11,709 nucleotides of DNA from positions 1 through 11,709 of the forward strand of contig CALAQQ010000178.1 of assembly GCA_937888485.1 (NCBI GenBank), in the 5' to 3' direction. A program made the position numbers and the translations under genes. The notes under the pieces were generated by a model. That model saw only the letters and a list, made by a program, of their open reading frames with translations. It did no database searches and had not been told where the DNA came from. The stretch is from an uncultured Clostridia bacterium. Its GTDB lineage: Bacteria; Bacillota; Clostridia; Oscillospirales; Acutalibacteraceae. Positions 1-8,133 of this stretch are shown piece after piece (position 1 is the first letter of the stretch; every line of letters begins with the position of its first letter).

Positions 1-1188
1 CTGAACTACGCCAAGGGCTTTTGCGCCGAGCAGCTCATTCTCTGCGAGGGCTATATGGACGTCATTGCTCTCCATCAGGCGGGCTTCCCCAACGCCGTTG
101 CGACCCTCGGAACGGCAATAACCGAGGAGCACGCGCGGATAATTTCAAGATATACCAAAAAGGTAATCATCTCCTATGACTCCGATGAAGCGGGACAGAA
201 AGCGGCAAACAAAGCAATGCTTCTTCTCGGCAAGGTCGGCGTAGAGGTCAGAGTTCTCAAAATGCAGGGGGCAAAAGACCCCGACGAATTTATAAAAAAG
301 AAAGGCGCCGAAGCATTCAAGGCGTTGCTGACTGAAAGCCGCACGGGCTTTGAATATAAGCTCGAGGCAGTTCTCTCAAAGCACGACATCTCGCAGGTTG
401 AAGAAAAGAGAAGAGCAGCCGAGGAGATCTCCGCCGTGATCTCGGATTATCATTCAACAGTTGAACGCGAGTTATACTCAAAGCGAGCAGGCGAGGCACT
501 TTCACTTTCTGCAGATGCAATAAGAACAGACGCCGAAAGGCTCCGCAAAAAGAAGATACGCGAATTCAATAAGGATCAAACCAAAGAAGCACACGCTACC
601 CTGCGTCAGTATTCAAACAAGATCAACCCCGACGCTGCAAAGAATCTTCGCGCTGCTTATGCGGAGGAAACACTGCTCGGGCTCTTGATGATCTACCCCG
701 AATACCGAGAGGGCATCATTCGCGGTGAATATGAGCTTTTGCCCGATGATTTTGATTATGTTGCCGATATAAACCTGAGGGGAACGTTTTTTGTTACGCA
801 GAAATTTGTTCCGCTTCTCAAAGAAAACGGAAATTCAAGAATTGTCAATGTTTCATCAATGTCAGCATATACAGCATCCGTAAACAGGGGTGAATACTGT
901 GTTTCAAAAGCAGGAATTTCAATGATAACAAAGCTTTTTGCCGCCCGACTTGCGGAATACGGCATAAGCGTTCTTGAAATAAGACCCGGTATTATCGAAA
1001 CGGAAATGACGTCAAAGGTGAAAGAAAAATATGAAAAACTGATAGACGGAGGCTTGACTCCGATAAAAAGAATGGGTCAGCCCGAGGATGTTGCGAAATG
1101 CGTTGTTTCAATAGCAAAGGGTAATTTTGATTTCTGCACAGGAACAGTCATTGACTGCGACGGCGGATTTAATGTGAGATGCTTATGA
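1..1188 (+). CDS. dnaG: Chimeric ORF: DNA primase DnaG (5' partial) joined in frame to C-terminal part of an SDR oxidoreductase
   Basis: The frame is open from base 1 (first residues LNYAKGFCAEQLILCEGYMD) and encodes 395 residues. Residues 1-248 are DnaG from the TOPRIM fold onward: EGYMD at 16-20, the acidic YDSDEAG motif with Asp60 and Asp62 that bind catalytic metal, then GAKDPDEF, followed by the helical start of the DnaB-binding region. DnaG makes RNA primers at the replication fork. From about residue 250 the sequence is an SDR: INLRGTFFVTQ, catalytic Ser286, Tyr299 and Lys303 (YCVSK), and a C-terminal DGGF. The DnaG half lacks roughly its last 100 residues (helicase contact). The SDR half lacks its first 100 or so, including the TGxxxGIG cofactor motif. 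Neither part can be a complete enzyme as written. The dnaG and SDR assignments are firm; the single-gene status is doubtful. Confidence 0.85.
   Translation: MNYAKGFCAEQLILCEGYMDVIALHQAGFPNAVATLGTAITEEHARIISRYTKKVIISYDSDEAGQKAANKAMLLLGKVGVEVRVLKMQGAKDPDEFIKKKGAEAFKALLTESRTGFEYKLEAVLSKHDISQVEEKRRAAEEISAVISDYHSTVERELYSKRAGEALSLSADAIRTDAERLRKKKIREFNKDQTKEAHATLRQYSNKINPDAAKNLRAAYAEETLLGLLMIYPEYREGIIRGEYELLPDDFDYVADINLRGTFFVTQKFVPLLKENGNSRIVNVSSMSAYTASVNRGEYCVSKAGISMITKLFAARLAEYGISVLEIRPGIIETEMTSKVKEKYEKLIDGGLTPIKRMGQPEDVAKCVVSIAKGNFDFCTGTVIDCDGGFNVRCL
742..762 (+). other. Junction between dnaG and SDR coding sequence
   Basis: The translated motif LPDDFDYV bridges the two families. LPDDF fits DnaG (commonly LPEDF in this region), while FDYV plus the following DINLRGTFF fits SDRs (commonly FDYV-x-D/N-NL). 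The shared DDF/FDYV stretch means the exact breakpoint cannot be placed better than about 20 bases, and it would provide microhomology for a join. Codon use changes at the same point. Counted by eye, Glu is 13 GAG to 14 GAA before the joint and 1 GAG to 8 GAA after it. Leu CTC appears 11 times before and once after. No mobile-element ends or direct repeats are visible around the joint. Confidence 0.8.
751..1188 (+). other. 5'-truncated short-chain dehydrogenase/reductase segment
   Basis: This is the portion that belongs functionally to the downstream operon. It encodes about 145 residues of a classical FabG-like SDR: helix 4 with the conserved Asn (INLRGTFFVTQ), beta-5 (RIVNVSSMSA), the YxxxK catalytic pair 13 residues after the catalytic Ser, the ARLAEYGISV helix, the RPG turn (EIRPGIIETEM), and the terminal GTVIDCDGGF that packs at the tetramer interface. 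The Rossmann glycine motif and NNAG motif that should precede it are absent. Classical SDRs oxidise or reduce secondary alcohols/ketones with NAD(P)(H). Its TGA stop at 1186-1188 overlaps the ATG of the FAD gene, indicating translational coupling. The missing 5' end and operon promoter presumably lie elsewhere in the real genome. Confidence 0.8.
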
Positions 1189-2963
1189 GAAAGATTTATC
1201 AGGCAGTAATAATCGGAAGCGGTGCGGCGGCTTACGGCGTTGCAGACCGACTTCATAACGAGGGAATAACCGATATTGCTGTTATAACCGAAAACAGACT
1301 CGGCGGCACATCGAGGAATACGGGAAGCGATAAGCAGACCTATTATAAGCTTTCCATGGACGGCTTTTCGTCGGACAGTCCCTATAAAATGGCATGCGAT
1401 ATTTATGCGGCAGGCTGTTGCGACGGTGAAAAAATGTATCTTCAGGCAGTCAACAGCACAAGGTGTTTTCTCCGCCTTTTCGACTACGGAGTGAATTTTC
1501 CGAGAGACGAATTCGGCGGTTTTCCCGGTTATAAAACCGACCATGATAACACCGTCAGAGCAACCTCAATCGGACCTCTGACCTCAAAGGTTATGACCGA
1601 AAAGCTTGAAAAAGCCGTGGAAAGAAACGGAACGTCGGTTTTCGATAACCGTCAGGTTGTTGAAATTCTGAAAAACGGCAATAAGGCAGTCGGAGTTGCG
1701 GTTCTGAACACAAAAACGAATGATTTCGAATGTTTCTTTGCCCATAATGTTATCTGCGCAACGGGTGCACCTGCATGCATATATGAAAATTCGGTCTATC
1801 CCGAATCGCAGCACGGCATGACGGGCGTTCTCATTGAATCGGGTGTGCGTCTTTGCAACTATTCTCAATGGCAATACGGCATGGCATCGGTTGATTTCCG
1901 ATGGAATGTTTCGGGCAGTTTCATGCAGGTTATACCCCGATTTGTCAGCATCGACGAAAACGGAAACGAATATGATTTCCTGAACGATTATTTTGACTCG
2001 CCTTCGGAAATGTGCAACTATATTTTTCTCAAAGGATATCAATGGCCGTTCAGTTTTGAAAGAGTCAAATTATCATCAAGGGTCGATATTGCCGTTCATA
2101 ACGAAACGAAAAACGGAAGAAAGGTTTATCTTGATTTCACCCGAAACCCCGACGGCTTTTCTTTTGAAAAACTCAATGATGAGGCAAAGTCTTATCTTGA
2201 AAAAAGCGGTGCGGTTGAAGAAACTCCGATTGAAAGGCTGAAAACACTCAATCCCAAAGCAATAGATGTTTATTCAAGTCACGGCATTGATATCTGCACG
2301 GAAAAATTGAGAATTGCCGTTTGTGCCCAGCATAACAACGGCGGTGTTTATACCGATAATAATTATGAAACCGATATTGAAAATCTTTATGTTATCGGCG
2401 AAGCCGCAGGCACTTTCGGGCTTGCACGCCCCGGAGGTACTGCGCTCAACGATACTCAGGTCAGCGGACTTCTTTGTGCAGACTACATTAAAAACAAGGG
2501 CTTATCGGAAACGGAGTTTGAAACATCCGGCGATTATTCTGAAAAATATAAAGATTTTGTCGTTGACCCGAATGTTGATTATTCTTATATAAAAACAAAA
2601 ATGAGCAAGTCCGCCGCATTTCTTCGAAATAATGAGGAATGCGTTGAATTGCTTAATGAAATCAACAGAATTTTATCCGATTATCCAATGAAACATAAAT
2701 CCTTGAGCGATTATTTCTATGATAAAGATATGCTTCTGAGTGCAAAGGCGCTTATTGAAACAATAACGGGAGAAATGCCCTTGACGGGAAGCCGCGGAGG
2801 TGCGGTTTTTATCAGTAAAGGTGAAATCGCAGAGGAAAATCCCGATTACAGAAACTATCTTACAATAACCGAAAACGGGAAAGTTTCTTTCGTCAGAACA
2901 AAACCCGTACCCGTTTCGGAAGGGTTGTTTGAAAAATATCTTAACAACGGAAGGAGAAAATAA
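1185..2963 (+). CDS. FAD-dependent oxidoreductase, fumarate reductase/succinate dehydrogenase flavoprotein-like
   Basis: This encodes 592 residues of the FAD_binding_2 superfamily. The N-terminal dinucleotide fold is GSGAAAYG (11-18), followed by LGGTSRNTG (39-47). A later flavin/active-site region reads AQHNNGG (His383, at the place of the HTMGG histidine of SDH/FRD) and GEAAGTFGLARPGGTALND, where Arg415 matches the conserved active-site arginine of fumarate reductases and L-aspartate oxidase. A helical C-terminal region (about 440-570) follows, as in SdhA/NadB. There is no signal peptide, heme-binding CxxCH or FMN-binding domain, so it is probably cytoplasmic. The expected chemistry is hydride transfer to or from a C-C bond alpha/beta to a carbonyl or carboxylate; the substrate cannot be read from the sequence. 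ATG at 1185 is preferred over 1179 because it forms an ATGA overlap with the SDR stop. No strong Shine-Dalgarno is seen, consistent with coupling. Confidence 0.85.
   Translation: MRKIYQAVIIGSGAAAYGVADRLHNEGITDIAVITENRLGGTSRNTGSDKQTYYKLSMDGFSSDSPYKMACDIYAAGCCDGEKMYLQAVNSTRCFLRLFDYGVNFPRDEFGGFPGYKTDHDNTVRATSIGPLTSKVMTEKLEKAVERNGTSVFDNRQVVEILKNGNKAVGVAVLNTKTNDFECFFAHNVICATGAPACIYENSVYPESQHGMTGVLIESGVRLCNYSQWQYGMASVDFRWNVSGSFMQVIPRFVSIDENGNEYDFLNDYFDSPSEMCNYIFLKGYQWPFSFERVKLSSRVDIAVHNETKNGRKVYLDFTRNPDGFSFEKLNDEAKSYLEKSGAVEETPIERLKTLNPKAIDVYSSHGIDICTEKLRIAVCAQHNNGGVYTDNNYETDIENLYVIGEAAGTFGLARPGGTALNDTQVSGLLCADYIKNKGLSETEFETSGDYSEKYKDFVVDPNVDYSYIKTKMSKSAAFLRNNEECVELLNEINRILSDYPMKHKSLSDYFYDKDMLLSAKALIETITGEMPLTGSRGGAVFISKGEIAEENPDYRNYLTITENGKVSFVRTKPVPVSEGLFEKYLNNGRRK
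2949..2956 (+). promoter_or_regulatory. Ribosome binding site deciding the GH3 start
   Basis: GGAAGGAG lies 8 bases before the ATG at 2965 and inside the last codons of the FAD gene. It selects ATG 2965, one base after the upstream TAA. The in-frame start at 2929 would add 12 residues that overlap the FAD gene and has no such site. Confidence 0.85.
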
Positions 2964-2964
2964 A

Positions 2965-5040
2965 ATGAACTTTAATCAGGCGATTGAAATTTATAAGAAA
3001 AATCCCGTTGCCGAAACTTTGAATGATGTTACGGAAAAGCTCCTTTCCGAAATGACTCTCAAAGAAAAAGTCCGTCTTATGCAGGGCCACGCCATGGGCG
3101 TAACAATCAAAAACACCCTCACAAAGGGCAGATATTATAACGGAGAAGCCTATCCCGCAGGAGGCTGCAAAAGGCTCGGCATTCCTCCCGTGCTTTTTAC
3201 CGACGGCCCGAGGGGAATTGTCATGGGTAAATGCACCTGTTTCCCCGTTTCGATGCTCAGAGGTGCGGCATTTGACGATGAGCTTGAATATGAAATCGGC
3301 AAGGTTTTTGCAAAAGAAGCGAGCGCTCTGGGTGCAAATCTCTATGCAGGCGTTTGCATAAATCTTCTCCGCAATCCCATGTGGGGCAGAGCGCAGGAAA
3401 CCTACGGCGAAGACCCGTTTCTGCTCGGCAAAATGGGTGCAGCTTTGACAAAAGCAATGCAGGAAAACGGCATCATTGCCTGCCCGAAGCATTATGCACT
3501 CAACAGCATTGAGGATTTGCGTTTCAAGGTTGATGCAAAAGCGGATGAAAGAACTCTCCATGAAGTTTATCTTCCCCATTTCAAAAAGTGCCTTGATGCA
3601 GGCGCAATGTCAATAATGGGTGCATATAACAAGGTTAACGGAACATATTGCTGTGAAAGCAAAGAGCTTCTGACCGATATTTTAAGGGATAAGTGGAATT
3701 TTGAAGGCTTCACTCTTTCCGATTTCTTCTACGGAATATATGATGCGGTAAGAAGTGTCAAAGCAGGTATGGACATGGAAATGCCCTATTATTTCCGCTA
3801 TGCCGTACTTAATCATAAGCTGAAAAAAGGCGAGCTTTCGGAAACTGATATCAATCTCAGCGCAGGAAGAATTCTCAAAGCTCTTATAAAAACTCTCCCT
3901 GCATATAAAAAACAGCCGAAGTCCGTTATTATTTGCGATGAACATATAAAGCTTGCAAGAAAAACGGCAGGCAAGGGTACTGTTCTTCTTAAAAATAGCG
4001 GTAAGACACTCCCGATTGCTAAAGGAAAGAAAATTGCCGTTGTCGGCAGATATGCAAACAAAGTCAATGTCGGCGACCACGGAAGCAGTAATGTTTACAG
4101 TCCCTATACCGTTACGGCATACGAAGGACTCAAAAAACGTTTCGGCGAAAACAATGTTACGGTTTATAACGGCTGTGATACCGAAAAAGCAACCGAGGCT
4201 GTCAACAATTCGGATTATATAATTGCCTGTGTCGGAAGCGACTGGCTTCAGGAGGGCGAATTCCTTGTCAATCTCGGCAACGTCAAAAAGAAGCCCAAGG
4301 GCTCGGGCGGTGACAGAGCTGACCTCAGAATTCCCTCGGAGGATGTTGAACTTATAAAAGCTCTTTCGAAAACCGGCAAAAAACTAATCGTCAATATCAT
4401 GGGCGGAAGTGCCTATGTCATAAAGGAATGGACAGACCTTGCAGACGCAATTCTCTTTTCATTCTACAGCGGTCTTGAGGGCGGAAACGCTCTTGCGGAT
4501 ATCATAAGCGGTGATGTAAATCCGGGCGGAAAACTGCCTTTCACAATCGCATATAATGATACGGATTATCCCGATTTTCTTCATATTGCAGATAAAGAAC
4601 GTGAAATTGACTATGGCTATTATCACGGCTATACTCTATTTGACAAAAAAAACATTGACCCTCAATATCCCTTCGGATTCGGTCTTTCCTATACCGATTT
4701 TGAACTTTCGGATTGCAAAGCCGAAAAGGATGATAAAAAAATCACCGTTTCCGCAACCGTTAAAAATATCGGAGATGTCTGCGGCGATGAGGTTGTTCAG
4801 GTTTATGTTTCAAGCAAAAACACCGATGAAGACCGCCCCGTAAAGCTTCTCAAAGGATTTAAGAGAGTTACGGTTGATTCGGGTAAATCGGAAAATGTTG
4901 AAATTATGATTCCTGTTGATGAAATCAGATTCTATGACCCCGAAAAAGGCGATTGGAAAACCGATGAGGCTTATACCGTAATGGTTGGTACAAGCAGCAG
5001 AAATGCAAAATCCGTCGGCGAGATTAGTTTCGGGGTGTGA
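2965..5040 (+). CDS. Glycoside hydrolase family 3 beta-glycosidase (beta-glucosidase-like)
   Basis: This encodes 691 residues with the usual GH3 order. A TIM-barrel domain (about 20-310) contains FTDGPRG (78-84), a GRAQETYGEDP stretch (141-151), KHYALN (175-180) and the nucleophile loop FTLSDFFYG with Asp253. An alpha/beta sandwich (about 345-550) carries a candidate acid/base Glu at 430 or 432 (QEGEF) before GGDRADLRIP. A fibronectin-III-like tail (about 585-690) contains DEVVQVYVS and LKGFKRV. GH3 enzymes retain configuration and release terminal beta-linked glucose, xylose or related sugars. No signal peptide is seen, so it acts on an imported substrate. There is no PA14 insertion. It starts one base after the FAD gene and overlaps the next coding region's alternative GTG start, so it is mid-operon. 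The exact sugar and aglycone are not determinable. Confidence 0.93.
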   Translation: MNFNQAIEIYKKNPVAETLNDVTEKLLSEMTLKEKVRLMQGHAMGVTIKNTLTKGRYYNGEAYPAGGCKRLGIPPVLFTDGPRGIVMGKCTCFPVSMLRGAAFDDELEYEIGKVFAKEASALGANLYAGVCINLLRNPMWGRAQETYGEDPFLLGKMGAALTKAMQENGIIACPKHYALNSIEDLRFKVDAKADERTLHEVYLPHFKKCLDAGAMSIMGAYNKVNGTYCCESKELLTDILRDKWNFEGFTLSDFFYGIYDAVRSVKAGMDMEMPYYFRYAVLNHKLKKGELSETDINLSAGRILKALIKTLPAYKKQPKSVIICDEHIKLARKTAGKGTVLLKNSGKTLPIAKGKKIAVVGRYANKVNVGDHGSSNVYSPYTVTAYEGLKKRFGENNVTVYNGCDTEKATEAVNNSDYIIACVGSDWLQEGEFLVNLGNVKKKPKGSGGDRADLRIPSEDVELIKALSKTGKKLIVNIMGGSAYVIKEWTDLADAILFSFYSGLEGGNALADIISGDVNPGGKLPFTIAYNDTDYPDFLHIADKEREIDYGYYHGYTLFDKKNIDPQYPFGFGLSYTDFELSDCKAEKDDKKITVSATVKNIGDVCGDEVVQVYVSSKNTDEDRPVKLLKGFKRVTVDSGKSENVEIMIPVDEIRFYDPEKGDWKTDEAYTVMVGTSSRNAKSVGEISFGV

Positions 5041-5042
5041 TT

Positions 5043-6083
5043 ATGAAAAAAAGCATTTATTCTCCCGATGCGTTTATGAACGGCATTTATAATGAGATGC
5101 TTGCAAAACCCTATGAAAATGTCGGAGATAAAAAAACAGCTCTTGAAACGGGTGAAGAAATAAGAAATAAAACCAAATCAATACTCGGTATTGATAAAAT
5201 TCCTTGCAAAACTGAGGACTTAAAGCTTGTTCCTGTCGGAAAAGCATTGATTTATCCCGAATATGCTTTGCAGAAATACTCAGCGGAAATCTGCAGAAAA
5301 CTCAATATGCTTTTCTATGTTCTGACTCCGAAAAAGTTAACCAAGCCTGCACCCGGTGTGGTTGCTCTTTGCGGTCACGGTTACGGTGTAAGACAGATTC
5401 TCGGTATATCAAAAAAAGGCAGAAAGAAACATCTGCGCTATTTCGATAATTATCAGAAGAATTTCGGTGCTGAACTTGCAAAAAGGGGCTGTGTAGTTGT
5501 TGCGCCCGAGCTTTTCGGTTTCGGAGAAGCAAGACTTAACAAGGACCTTATAAAGCCTTTTTATATCAGCTCATGCGATGAGCTTTCGCATCATCTTTTG
5601 CCACACGGTCTTACGGTTGCATCAATGCGTGTTTATCAGGTGGTTGTCTGTGCTGAAATTCTTTCGGATATGGATGATGTCTGCAAAGAGAAAATCTCAT
5701 GTATGGGTATTTCCGGCGGAGGACTTACCGCTCTTTACGCTTCGGTTATCGAAGAAAAATTCAGAAAAACAGTTATAAGCGGATATATCAATACCTTCCG
5801 TGACAGCATTCTTTCGCGCTGGCATTGTCCCGATAACTATATTCCCGGCATCATGGAAATCGGTGAAATTTATGATTTTGCATCGGCGCTTGCACCGAGA
5901 GAATTGCTGATAGAATCGGGCACAAAAGACAAGCTTTTTCCTATTGAAGCAAGTGAAACGGCGCACGAAAAAATAAAAAAAGTTTATTCCGTAATCGGTG
6001 CGGAAGATAAACTGCATATCGATGTCTTTGACGGAAAACATTCTGTCAGCGGAAGAAAGTCTTTTGAATTTCTAAGCAAATAA
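5043..6083 (+). CDS. Alpha/beta-hydrolase, acetylxylan-esterase/dienelactone-hydrolase-like
   Basis: This encodes 346 residues of an alpha/beta-hydrolase fold. The oxyanion-region motif is CGHGYG (110-115). The nucleophile elbow is GISGGG with Ser224. Asp296 sits in SGTKDKLFP and His333 in DGKHSVSG, completing a Ser-Asp-His triad. About 95 residues precede the core fold, a layout common in large bacterial carbohydrate-esterase-like hydrolases annotated with Abhydrolase_7/AXE1-type domains. There is no signal peptide, so it is cytoplasmic. ATG 5043 is preferred: GGGGTG (5032-5037) sits 5 bases upstream. A GTG at 5037 that overlaps the GH3 stop as GTGA is the alternative. It is the last gene of the operon before a strong terminator. 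Removal of an acyl group from a sugar or glycoside is a reasonable inference, not shown. Confidence 0.85.
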   Translation: MKKSIYSPDAFMNGIYNEMLAKPYENVGDKKTALETGEEIRNKTKSILGIDKIPCKTEDLKLVPVGKALIYPEYALQKYSAEICRKLNMLFYVLTPKKLTKPAPGVVALCGHGYGVRQILGISKKGRKKHLRYFDNYQKNFGAELAKRGCVVVAPELFGFGEARLNKDLIKPFYISSCDELSHHLLPHGLTVASMRVYQVVVCAEILSDMDDVCKEKISCMGISGGGLTALYASVIEEKFRKTVISGYINTFRDSILSRWHCPDNYIPGIMEIGEIYDFASALAPRELLIESGTKDKLFPIEASETAHEKIKKVYSVIGAEDKLHIDVFDGKHSVSGRKSFEFLSK

Positions 6084-6087
6084 AATA

Positions 6088-6124
6088 ACCGTACAGCACC
6101 TTTGGGTGTTGTACGGTATTTTTT
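6088..6124. terminator. Bidirectional rho-independent terminator between convergent genes
   Basis: The arms 6088-6100 and 6105-6117 pair over 13 bases (core CCGTACAGCACC with GGTGTTGTACGG, one G-U pair) around a TTTG loop. On the + strand a run of six T follows (6119-6124). On the - strand the flank is TTATTTTATT. It starts 5 bases after the hydrolase stop and runs into the stop codon of the convergent heparinase-like gene, so it serves both. Confidence 0.9.
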
Positions 6125-8099
6125 ATGCTATAGGTTCAAAATCAACAACGATTTCAGCATTTTTAACATCTTCAAGATGAACGGTTAATTTTTTAATATC
6201 GGAATAATCTTCGTCATATTCGTATTTGCCTTTGACAGACTCTGCTTTCATAACTGAAAAAACGCCGTCACCGGAAAGAGTCGCTTTCATTTGTTTCCCG
6301 TTAACGGTAAGAATTGCGGTTTTGCCGTTGTCAGATATTTCAATATCAGCTTTTGTATGCATAAACCAATAAATCTCGCTCGGAACAATGCACTTTATAT
6401 TATCGGTTATTATAAGACATGAATTATTATAAAGCTCAAATTCCCTCGTGACTTTTGATGCACCGTTCATTCTGTATGCGTCTGTCATATCAAGAACAGC
6501 TTTTCCACCGTTTTCGGTTTCTTCATGAGAGATAAAATCGCATTCTGCAAGAACATACTGGTCATCAAGCGTTGCATCGGGATTTATAACGAGTGTGTTC
6601 TGACCTTCGGCACGCTTGCAGTAGTTTTTCCATCTTCCGCCGGCAGGAGTGTTCAGAAAATAATTCGGTGCATCATAGCTTCCGGGACCGAGTTCTTCTG
6701 CCCATCGTTCACCCATTGAGTCAAATACAAAAGTGCCGATGTCAAGGTCACCGTGATTTATGAAATTATAGCCTCCCTTGATTCCTGCAAAAGTGGCATT
6801 TTTATCGAGATATGCGCTTCTCATAAGAACAAGAGATTGTCCGACGTCCGAATCGAGATAACGGAAAAGGGGTTCATTTGAGAAATCATAATCTGTTTCG
6901 GAAAATGCTCTGTTATACCAGAGAGATGAAAGTGCGTTTTCTTTGCCTTCGCCGTTTCTTTCGGCATTATCGGATGTGTTAGTGATAAATTCTTCGGGAG
7001 CATCATCTGTCTGATAAGCACTCAGAAGGGGAGCGTTATATTCCGATGCATACCAATGGAGAACGGGTGTGAAGCACTTCTCCGCTTTATTATCTCCGAA
7101 GTTGAACATTCCCGTCGGAGTTGTTATGTATACGGGGAAATATCCGAGTTCTTTGAATCCCGGAATTTCCGACATTCCGAAGTCCGAACCGAAATAATTT
7201 CTTGATGAGGCAATGAAATACGCAATTGAATTCATTCCTGACTGACAGTATCCGGGACCTTCGGCATAAACACCGTCCGGGGTGAAGTTTTCAAAGGCGA
7301 TAGGCATACTTTCATAGCACATCTCAAGAAATTCAGCCGCTTTTTCGGAATTTGTATCTGCAAATGTCATGCAGGCAATACCGATTCCGCTGTAACAAAT
7401 GCTGTTCCAGTTGTTCTTTGACCAGGTAAACCAATGATTATCGTTTAGTGCAGATTCAATCGCATATTCCCATGTTTTTTCGGAAAGAAGCTTTTTCTGT
7501 CCTTCTTCAAGATAATCAAAAAACCAGTCATAACCGATTGAAACGGCAAGCGCCATTTCCGCAGTTGCAAGGAAATGAGAATTGCACCAGTCTTCATATG
7601 AACAAACATTTTCAAGCTCTGCCCATGCTCTTTTGGCATATTTTTCGTCTCCAGAAATCTGCCATGCGTAACCGAGAATAATCATTCGGTTGATAACCTC
7701 TCTCGAAATCGGCAGAATGCTGTCTTCTTCATCAAGAATATAATCCAGAACGGGATAAATATCAGTGTCGAGAAGTGCCTCTGCATTTGCGATAACGGAA
7801 TCATAAAGAGCTTTTGTGTAAGGTGTAAATGAATGGTTTTTAACTTCATTTCTGACTGTGTCAAACTGATTTTTATCTGCTATGATAAACGGGTGTTCAA
7901 TATCGCCCGGGGCAAGCATATCGCAAAGTTCAGCTTCAGAAACGGAGTTCTTGTTTTTATCAAGAGAAATATAGTCAATTCCGACCTTGACCATATCGGG
8001 TATAACGGCAAAGTAAGGAACAGTGTTGGTTATACCTGACAAGATAACGAGGGCAATCGAAATTATTATGCCGATAAAAGCTTTTGTTTTCTTTTTCAT
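6123..8099 (-). CDS. Heparinase II/III-like protein (putative polysaccharide lyase), exported or membrane-anchored
   Basis: This encodes 658 residues. The N-terminus is MKKKTK followed by a hydrophobic segment at about 7-30: an uncleaved anchor or signal peptide, with no lipobox Cys. An alpha/alpha-toroid region follows (about 75-390) with WSKNNWNSICYSG (Asn229/230) and DGVYAEGPGY (275-284). The C-terminal beta-sandwich (about 420-655) has NHGDLDIGTFVFDSMG (His449, Asp451), RWAEELG and RAEGQNTLVINP. This is the arrangement of heparinase II/III superfamily lyases (PL12/15/17/21 and relatives), which cleave uronate-containing polysaccharides by beta-elimination using Asn, Tyr and His. The exact PL family and substrate cannot be read, and some relatives are uncharacterised. 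ATG 8099 is chosen because AAGGA lies 7 bases upstream and the charged-hydrophobic export signal then begins properly. The upstream in-frame start at 8144 adds 15 residues and lies at the -10 region. Confidence 0.85.
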   Translation of the reverse strand: MKKKTKAFIGIIISIALVILSGITNTVPYFAVIPDMVKVGIDYISLDKNKNSVSEAELCDMLAPGDIEHPFIIADKNQFDTVRNEVKNHSFTPYTKALYDSVIANAEALLDTDIYPVLDYILDEEDSILPISREVINRMIILGYAWQISGDEKYAKRAWAELENVCSYEDWCNSHFLATAEMALAVSIGYDWFFDYLEEGQKKLLSEKTWEYAIESALNDNHWFTWSKNNWNSICYSGIGIACMTFADTNSEKAAEFLEMCYESMPIAFENFTPDGVYAEGPGYCQSGMNSIAYFIASSRNYFGSDFGMSEIPGFKELGYFPVYITTPTGMFNFGDNKAEKCFTPVLHWYASEYNAPLLSAYQTDDAPEEFITNTSDNAERNGEGKENALSSLWYNRAFSETDYDFSNEPLFRYLDSDVGQSLVLMRSAYLDKNATFAGIKGGYNFINHGDLDIGTFVFDSMGERWAEELGPGSYDAPNYFLNTPAGGRWKNYCKRAEGQNTLVINPDATLDDQYVLAECDFISHEETENGGKAVLDMTDAYRMNGASKVTREFELYNNSCLIITDNIKCIVPSEIYWFMHTKADIEISDNGKTAILTVNGKQMKATLSGDGVFSVMKAESVKGKYEYDEDYSDIKKLTVHLEDVKNAEIVVDFEPIA

Positions 8100-8106
8100 A
8101 AAAATA

Positions 8107-8111
8107 TCCTT
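8107..8111 (-). promoter_or_regulatory. Ribosome binding site deciding the heparinase-like start
   Basis: AAGGA (minus strand) with a 7-base spacer to ATG at 8099. It excludes the longer start at 8144, which would sit upstream of the predicted transcription start. Confidence 0.75.
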
Positions 8112-8133
8112 AAATGTTTTTATTGTTATTTTT

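Noticed and set aside
1..1188. A genuine bifunctional primase-dehydrogenase enzyme
   Set aside because: Each half is cut inside a domain: the SDR lacks the cofactor-binding glycine motif and the primase lacks its helicase-contact end. There is no linker, and codon use changes at the joint, so a misjoin or recombination is much more likely.
2929..2964. Longer start for the GH3 gene
   Set aside because: It would overlap the FAD gene by 35 bases with no ribosome binding site, while ATG 2965 has GGAAGGAG at ideal spacing.
2941..3579. 212-codon minus-strand open frame over the start of the GH3 gene
   Set aside because: It overlaps strongly recognisable GH3 motifs on the + strand, has no recognisable domain and no suitable start context.
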